DNA from: an uncultured Simplicispira sp.
GTDB taxonomy: Bacteria > Pseudomonadota > Gammaproteobacteria > Burkholderiales > Burkholderiaceae_C
Assembly: GCA_903882725.1 (NCBI GenBank)
Contig: CAIRYF010000378.1
Location: 1-12,521 of the forward strand
Direction of reading: 5' to 3'
DNA length: 12,521 nt
In this document: positions 7,300-12,521 of the stretch, piece after piece
Layout of the letters: each line of letters opens with the position of its first letter
Numbering within the stretch: the first letter of the stretch is position 1
Translations under genes and position numbers: made by a program
The notes under the pieces: generated by a model
Databases searched by the model: none
What the model was told of the DNA's origin: nothing
Seen by the model: only the letters and a program-made list of their open reading frames with translations

Positions 7300-9114
7300 T
7301 CATCCTTGGCTATCCTTGGCTTGTGCTTGTAACTGCACCATCACCGCCTCGGCCATCTTGATGCCATCGACGCCCGCCGACAAAATGCCGCCTGCGTAGC
7401 CTGCGCCTTCGCCCGCCGGGTACAAACCGGCGGTGTTGAGGCTTTGGCCGTCCGCGCCGCGCGTGATTTGCAGCGGCGCTGAAGTGCGGGTTTCGACGCC
7501 GGTCAGCACCGCGTCGGGCATATCAAAACCTTTGATTTTTTTACCAAACTGCGGCAGTGCTTCTTGCAGTGCTTCGATGGCGTAGTGCGGCAGGGCGCTG
7601 CGCAGGTCGGTTGGCTGCACGCCAGGCTGGTAGGACGGCGTGACGCTGGCAAAGGCCGTTGATGGCTTGCCCGCCAAAAAGTCGCCCACGCACTGGCCGG
7701 GGGCGCTGTAGTTGCTGCCGCCCAGCACATAGGCGCTCGATTCCAGCTGGCGCTGCATCACCAAGCCCGCCAGCGGATGCACATCGTGGCCAGCGGGCGC
7801 GTGGCTGTCGGCAAAAGCGTCGCCCAGCGCAGCGACAAAAGCGGCGCTGTCGCTGGGAAAGTCGCTGGGGGCAATGCCGACGACCAAAGCCGCATTGGCG
7901 TTGCGCTCGCTGCGCGAATACTGGCTCATGCCGTTGGTGACGACGCGGCCCGGCTCGCTGGTCGCCGCCACGACCGTGCCGCCGGGGCACATACAAAAGC
8001 TGTAGGCGGCGCGGCCATTGGAGGCGTGGTGAACCAGCTTGTAGTCGGCTGCGCCCAGCACCGGGTGACCCGCGTGGCGGCCCCAGCGGGCGCGGTCAAT
8101 GACGCTTTGCGGGTGTTCGATGCGAAAGCCAATCGAAAACGGCTTGGCCTGTAGCCGCACGCCGCGCCGGTAGAGCACGCCAAAGGTGTCGCGCGCGCTG
8201 TGGCCCACGGCCAGCACGACGTGGTCGGCGCGCAGATCGGTGGTGGCCCCCGTGGACAGGTCTTGCACTTGCAGGCCGCGCACGTGGCGCCCACCGGGGC
8301 CGTCTTCAATGTGCAAGTCGGTGACGCGCTGGCCAAAACGCACTTCGCCGCCCAGCGCGATGATTTGGGCGCGCAGATTTTCGACCACTTTCACCAACTT
8401 GAAGGTGCCAATGTGCGGGTGCGCGGCGTACAAAATTTCGGGCGGGGCACCGGCGTTGACAAACTCGTGCATCACCTTGCGGCCCAGGTGGCGCGGGTCT
8501 TTGATTTGGCTGTAAAGCTTGCCGTCGCTGAAAGTGCCCGCACCGCCTTCGCCAAACTGCACGTTGCTTTCGGGGTCGAGCGTGCGTTTGCGCCACAGCC
8601 CCCAGGTGTCTTGTGTGCGCTGGCGCACCGCTTTGCCGCGCTCCAGCACGATGGGCCGATAGCCCTGCTGCGCCAGCACCAGCGCGGCAAAAATGCCGCA
8701 GGGGCCAAAGCCAATCACCACCGGGCGCAGCGCCTCTGCTGCGTCGGTGCTGTCAGCGCGGGGCGGCGGCTGGTACGCCATGTCCGGTGTCGGCTGGATA
8801 TGCGGGTTGCCAACGTGTTGCGCCAACAGGGCGGCTTCGTGTGATGGCGCGGCTTTGGTCAGCGTGACATCGACGATGTACACCGCCAGCAGCGCCGCTT
8901 TGCGCGCGTCAAAGCTGCGCTTAAACACTGCCAGTTGGGCGATAGCGCTGTCGTCCGCCAGCCCCAGCGCCTGCGCCGCCAGTTGGCGCAGCGCGGCAAT
9001 GGGGTGCGGCGCGGGGGCGCGGTCGGCGTCGGTTTCAGCCGGGGCATCGGCGTCGCGCACGGCAACGACTGGCAGCGCCGTCAGCGGGAGTTTGAGTTCA
9101 GAAAGACGAATCAT
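7300..9114 (-). CDS. FAD-dependent oxidoreductase (COG2509-type, uncharacterised)
   Basis: 604 aa. The N-terminal 110 residues form the small domain typical of this family, beginning with MIRLSELKLP and containing FKRSFDARK. A Rossmann FAD-binding motif, IGFGPCG (134-140), follows, with the ribose-binding acidic residue E158 about 20 residues on. The family motif QFGEGGAGTFSDGKL covers 186-200, and the C-terminal FAD contact YPAGEGAGYAGG lies near the end. This family (uncharacterised FAD-dependent dehydrogenases, sometimes called HI0933/AlkG-like) has no settled substrate; NAD(P)H oxidation is the usual assumption. The start agrees with family N-termini, but no Shine-Dalgarno sequence is visible upstream (the 10 nt before ATG read ccggccacacc). 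The last codons contain a 10-nt tandem duplication. It is transcribed towards htpX and follows cysK on the minus strand with the structured repeat between them. Confidence 0.88.
   Translation of the reverse strand: MIRLSELKLPLTALPVVAVRDADAPAETDADRAPAPHPIAALRQLAAQALGLADDSAIAQLAVFKRSFDARKAALLAVYIVDVTLTKAAPSHEAALLAQHVGNPHIQPTPDMAYQPPPRADSTDAAEALRPVVIGFGPCGIFAALVLAQQGYRPIVLERGKAVRQRTQDTWGLWRKRTLDPESNVQFGEGGAGTFSDGKLYSQIKDPRHLGRKVMHEFVNAGAPPEILYAAHPHIGTFKLVKVVENLRAQIIALGGEVRFGQRVTDLHIEDGPGGRHVRGLQVQDLSTGATTDLRADHVVLAVGHSARDTFGVLYRRGVRLQAKPFSIGFRIEHPQSVIDRARWGRHAGHPVLGAADYKLVHHASNGRAAYSFCMCPGGTVVAATSEPGRVVTNGMSQYSRSERNANAALVVGIAPSDFPSDSAAFVAALGDAFADSHAPAGHDVHPLAGLVMQRQLESSAYVLGGSNYSAPGQCVGDFLAGKPSTAFASVTPSYQPGVQPTDLRSALPHYAIEALQEALPQFGKKIKGFDMPDAVLTGVETRTSAPLQITRGADGQSLNTAGLYPAGEGAGYAGGILSAGVDGIKMAEAVMVQLQAQAKDSQG
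7303..7322 (-). repeat. 10-nt tandem duplication at the oxidoreductase C-terminus
   Basis: The 10-mer atccttggct occurs twice in direct succession on the plus strand. It encodes the last residues of the oxidoreductase (AKDSQG in the reverse direction). Because 10 is not a multiple of three, gain or loss of one unit changes the end of the reading frame and its stop. Confidence 0.8.
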
Positions 9115-9210
9115 GGTGTGGCCGGCCCGTGGTTATCGGGCGGGGCAGGGCAAACAAAGGAGCGCGGATTTTACTGACCCAGCGACTGCGCTGGCCGCGC
9201 TGTATATTTT

Positions 9211-9258
9211 GCTATCAAAAATAGAGCTCCTAGCGCTTGCTGTATAAGGGCTAGAGGC
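9211..9258 (-). repeat. Structured intergenic repeat, copy 2
   Basis: This is the reverse-strand partner of the element at 3938-3985: equal length (48 nt), identical 15-nt start and 6-nt end when read on the minus strand. It starts 11 nt after the cysK stop codon, in the direction of cysK. Here CTAGCCCTTA pairs with CAAGCGCTAG (nine pairs of ten including one G-T wobble, one mismatch, 5-nt loop), and the stem is followed after GAGCTC by TATTTTT. It could act as a transcription terminator or RNA-stability element for cysK. This copy keeps the first stem better than copy 1, while copy 1 keeps the second stem better. Confidence 0.7.
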
Positions 9259-9269
9259 GTTTTTAATGC

Positions 9270-10187
<918 letters not shown>

Positions 10188-10259
10188 GGCGGTGTCTCCT
10201 GAAGAAAAAAGCAAAGATGCGCTGCATTCTGGCCCACTTATTCTGCGCTTTTGACCATA

Positions 10260-10892
10260 TCAATATGCCAGACGCCCAGTCATCAAAAACAGCGGATAGG
10301 CGCGGCCATTGCGGTGTTGCATATCCTGAATATGGCTAAAGGCGATATCGGCAAAACCGGCCTGCTCGGCCTGCGCTTGCAGGGCCTCGGGCGCAAAGCC
10401 AAAGTGCTGCACGCCTTTGGCCGCGTTAGTCTCTTTATCGCCATGAAAACTGCCGTCTTCGCCGTACAAATCGACCAGTGCTATGCGCCCGCCGCTGTGC
10501 AGCGCGCCGGCAAAGGCGTGCAACAGCGCAGCGGTGTCGGCCACGTGGTGCAGGGCCATGCAACTGACCACGGTGTGGTAGCGCTGGGGCAGGCCCGCAA
10601 AAATGTCTTGCTGGCGCGTGGTGATGTTGGCAAAGCCTTTTTCGTTCAGCACTTGCAGCATCTGTGCCGAGGTGTCCAGCGCGGTGACGTGGGCCACCTT
10701 GGGCGCTATCGCCGTGGACAAAAGCCCAGTGCCCGCGCCAAAGTCCAGCACCTGGTGGTCGGCAAAAAAAGGCACTTGCGCCAGCAGGTGCTCGGGCACG
10801 CTGGCCAGTTGCATTGACATCGGACGCTGGTCCCAATCGCGGGCCGCCGCGTCAAAGTGGGTGCGGGGTGCGGGGGCTGATGAAGCGGGCAT
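10260..10892 (-). CDS. Class I SAM-dependent methyltransferase, substrate unknown
   Basis: 210 aa from the preferred start. It has a Rossmann methyltransferase fold: an N-terminal FDAAARDWDQRP segment like those of UbiE/Methyltransf_11 proteins, motif I LDFGAGTG (about 49-56), acidic motif II ALD (about 71-73), and motif IV region VSCMALHHV, a pattern seen in small-molecule methyltransferases. The C-terminal half carries GGRIALVDLYGEDGSFH. The substrate cannot be told from the sequence. I prefer ATG 10892 because TGGAGA lies at a good distance upstream (8 nt) and the protein then starts MPASSAPAPRTHFD; the frame stays open to ATGs at 10949 and 10958 and to a TTG at 10967 next to the HD-GYP stop. 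It is the gene after the HD-GYP gene on the same strand, about 70 nt away. Confidence 0.85.
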   Translation of the reverse strand: MPASSAPAPRTHFDAAARDWDQRPMSMQLASVPEHLLAQVPFFADHQVLDFGAGTGLLSTAIAPKVAHVTALDTSAQMLQVLNEKGFANITTRQQDIFAGLPQRYHTVVSCMALHHVADTAALLHAFAGALHSGGRIALVDLYGEDGSFHGDKETNAAKGVQHFGFAPEALQAQAEQAGFADIAFSHIQDMQHRNGRAYPLFLMTGRLAY

Positions 10893-10963
10893 GGGTTCGG
10901 TCTCCAATAAGGGCAAAACCTGCACATTCTGGCCCAGTGGAGCCACCATGGCGTCCATGGCAA

Positions 10964-12223
10964 TCAAACCAGAATGTCGAAATGCCGCTGCACCATGTCG
11001 GTCATCAGCTTGCGGGTGGCCGCCTCGTCCAGCCCTTGCAATTGGCGGTGCAGGTCGGGGGCCAGTTGGGCAAACGTATCGAGCACGGCAGGGTCAAAGT
11101 GGCTGCCCCGGCCTTCGTGCAGGATGGCCATCACTTGGTCAAAGGGCAGGGGCTCTTTGTAGGGGCGGCGCGAGCTCAGGGCATCAAACACATCGGCCAC
11201 GGCAAAAATGCGCGCTGACAGGGCAATGCCTTCACCCACCAAGCCGCGCGGATAGCCCGAGCCGTCCCATTTTTCGTGGTGGCTGCTCACCACGTCGCGC
11301 GCGCCATCGAGCCAGCCAGCGCCGGTGACGATATCTTCACCCTGCGCCACATGGGTGCGCATGATGGCCATTTCTGCTTCATCCAGACGCCCCGGTTTGA
11401 GCAAGATGGCGTCAGGAATACCAATCTTGCCCGCGTCGTGCAAAAAACTCCCCGCAATCAGCGACTGCATGGCCGCGCCCTGCAAACCCAGCACCTGGGC
11501 CGTGCTGGCGGCCAGCCACGCCACGCGGTAGTTGTGCGCGCCGGTGTCGGAGTCGCGCTTGGCAATGGCCCGGCCCAGCGCTTCCATCATGGCGATATGC
11601 GACTCCAGCACTTGCCGGGCCTTGTCCTCGTTTTCTTTGACCAGATGCACCACCACTGGGTAAATGACAGCGCCACAAATCAGTGAGGCCAAGCAAACCA
11701 TCAGGCTGACAATGAAGGCATCTGACAAAATTTGCTTTTGCTGCCATTCGGGGATGGTGCGCACGCCTTCAAAGTAGCCAGTGACTGGGCCTGCGGCGGT
11801 TGCGCGCAGCGGCACAAAGACGCGCAAAGCCCATTGGCCACCGGGCAAGTGCAAGCTCTCGTAATACGACTGCACATAGCGGGGCGCGCCGTGCTTTGGC
11901 AGTTTGGACTCCAGCACATGGCCTGCGGGCGTGACCGATTCAGCCAACTTGCGACCATCAGGACCGTAAATTTCGGCAATCTCAAACAGGCCACCGGTGA
12001 GCAGCTGTGCCGCCAGCTGCGCCTGAGCGACGGTTTGGGTGCCATCCAGGTGCGTGCCGCCCTGCACGGTCAGAGCGCGGCGCGACTCCTCCTGCGCAAA
12101 GGCCACCACTTCTTCCTCGGCGTTCTCACGCGAGACCAGCCAGGCCAGCGGACTGGCACAAGCAGCCATCAGCAGCGTGACAGCAGCAATGCGCTTTGCT
12201 GTGGTGCGTTGAAAAGTCTGCAT
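10964..12223 (-). CDS. Membrane-bound HD-GYP domain protein, putative c-di-GMP phosphodiesterase
   Basis: 419 aa. A membrane segment at residues 11-31 and another at 168-195 flank an extracytoplasmic region (about 32-167) that probably senses a signal. A short helical linker leads to the HD-GYP domain (about 205-400) in the cytoplasm. Seen there: HDAGKIGIPD (H262, D263), H291, HHEKWDGSGYP (H315, H316, GYP at 323-325) and DVFDAL (D344), followed by RRPYK and GSHFDP. The metal-binding and GYP residues are intact, so c-di-GMP hydrolysis is expected. The sensor region matches no domain I can name. ATG 12223 is supported by AAGGAA 6 nt upstream. A 6-bp inverted repeat overlaps this leader. The gene is divergent from rnpB. 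Confidence 0.92.
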   Translation of the reverse strand: MQTFQRTTAKRIAAVTLLMAACASPLAWLVSRENAEEEVVAFAQEESRRALTVQGGTHLDGTQTVAQAQLAAQLLTGGLFEIAEIYGPDGRKLAESVTPAGHVLESKLPKHGAPRYVQSYYESLHLPGGQWALRVFVPLRATAAGPVTGYFEGVRTIPEWQQKQILSDAFIVSLMVCLASLICGAVIYPVVVHLVKENEDKARQVLESHIAMMEALGRAIAKRDSDTGAHNYRVAWLAASTAQVLGLQGAAMQSLIAGSFLHDAGKIGIPDAILLKPGRLDEAEMAIMRTHVAQGEDIVTGAGWLDGARDVVSSHHEKWDGSGYPRGLVGEGIALSARIFAVADVFDALSSRRPYKEPLPFDQVMAILHEGRGSHFDPAVLDTFAQLAPDLHRQLQGLDEAATRKLMTDMVQRHFDILV

Positions 12224-12225
12224 CC

Positions 12226-12247
12226 CTACTTCCTTGAAACAAAGTAG
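12226..12247 (-). promoter_or_regulatory. Short inverted repeat in the HD-GYP gene leader
   Basis: In the mRNA direction CTACTT (12247-12242) can pair with AAGTAG (12231-12226) around a 10-nt loop that holds most of the ribosome binding site AAGGAA. The 6-bp stem ends 2 nt before the start codon. It is short and may be chance. Confidence 0.3.
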
Positions 12248-12285
12248 CCACTATGCCCGCTGAAGATGAACGCGGCCTGAAGGAA

Positions 12286-12294
12286 TGCAATAAT
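12286..12294 (+). promoter_or_regulatory. Probable extended -10 promoter element of rnpB
   Basis: TGCAATAAT contains the TG of an extended -10 promoter and AATAAT, close to TATAAT. The -35 region (about 12266-12271, ATGAAC) is weak, as is usual with extended -10 promoters. Transcription would begin near 12300, exactly where the RNase P RNA starts. Confidence 0.55.
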
Positions 12295-12299
12295 CGCCG

Positions 12300-12521
12300 C
12301 CGTGAAGCGCGCCAGACCGCCGCTGGTGCAAGCTGGGAAACCAGGCACTGGAGGAACGTCCGGACTGCACAGGACAGCGTAGCAGCTAACGGCTGCCCAC
12401 CGTGAGGTGAGGATCAGAGCAACAGAGACGAGCCGATTAAGTTCGGGTGAAACGGGCAATCTCTACGCGCAGCAATACCAAGTAGGCCAACGTTAATGTG
12501 GTTCCGCAGAGTTGGCGGGTA
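12300..12521 (+). ncRNA. rnpB: RNase P RNA (bacterial type A), 5' part
   Basis: The catalytic RNA of RNase P, which trims 5' leaders from pre-tRNAs. About 220 nt are present; the 3' part lies beyond the window. The 5' conserved block GAGGAACGTCCGGACT lies at 12351-12366 and differs by one base (C for A at 12357) from the usual GAGGAAAGTCCGG. Further conserved parts are ACAGG, GCTAACGG, CAGAGACGAG, GGGTGAAACGGG (about 12445-12456) and GCAATACCAAGTAGGCC. The 5' end is estimated from the P1-P3 region (GAAGCGCGCCAGACCGCCGC) and from the -10 element. The P12 hairpin is reduced to CCGA/TCGG with a 6-nt loop (12433-12446), much shorter than in E. coli. Confidence 0.93.

Noticed and set aside
10893..10967. 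Longer methyltransferase starting at TTG 10967 or ATG 10958/10949
   Set aside because: Only ATG 10892 has a good Shine-Dalgarno sequence, and the added residues do not look like part of the fold.

Overview
The window looks like a chromosomal housekeeping segment of a betaproteobacterium in Burkholderiales, most likely Comamonadaceae (Rhodoferax, Polaromonas or Acidovorax-like). The reasons are the biotin carboxylase / prmA / zinc-ribbon DUF3426 gene order, a compact RNase P RNA, the moderately high GC content, and an intergenic repeat that I remember from Comamonadaceae genomes. Family calls rest on conserved motifs and on remembered homologues; no database search was run.

Layout, plus strand, left to right: the last 42 codons of accC and an intrinsic terminator; prmA (ribosomal protein L11 methyltransferase); a zinc-ribbon/DUF3426 membrane protein with very long acidic Pro-Glu tracts; a PfkB-family kinase resembling mycobacterial adenosine kinase; a 63-residue unknown protein; pyrC (dihydroorotase); an NYN-domain putative ribonuclease that overlaps pyrC by 22 nt; and htpX (membrane zinc protease). 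htpX meets the minus-strand genes tail to tail with only 4 nt between stop codons.

The minus-strand block, in its own reading order from right to left, is an HD-GYP c-di-GMP phosphodiesterase with a periplasmic sensor region, a small SAM methyltransferase, cysK (cysteine synthase) and a COG2509-type FAD-dependent oxidoreductase. rnpB starts divergently from the HD-GYP gene and runs off the right edge.

The genes do not form one pathway. The shared themes are translation and RNA (prmA, NYN protein, rnpB), nucleotide metabolism (PfkB kinase, pyrC) and envelope or stress functions (DUF3426 protein, htpX, HD-GYP). No mobile element, CRISPR array, tRNA or phage gene is visible, and I do not see a complete new biological system. 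No gene-free stretch exceeds about 155 nt. The points most worth a second look are: a 48-nt structured repeat present twice, each time just downstream of a stop codon and in the same orientation to the upstream gene; the codon-homogenised hexanucleotide expansions in the DUF3426 gene; a hairpin that hides the pyrC ribosome binding site; and the C-terminal part of the NYN protein.
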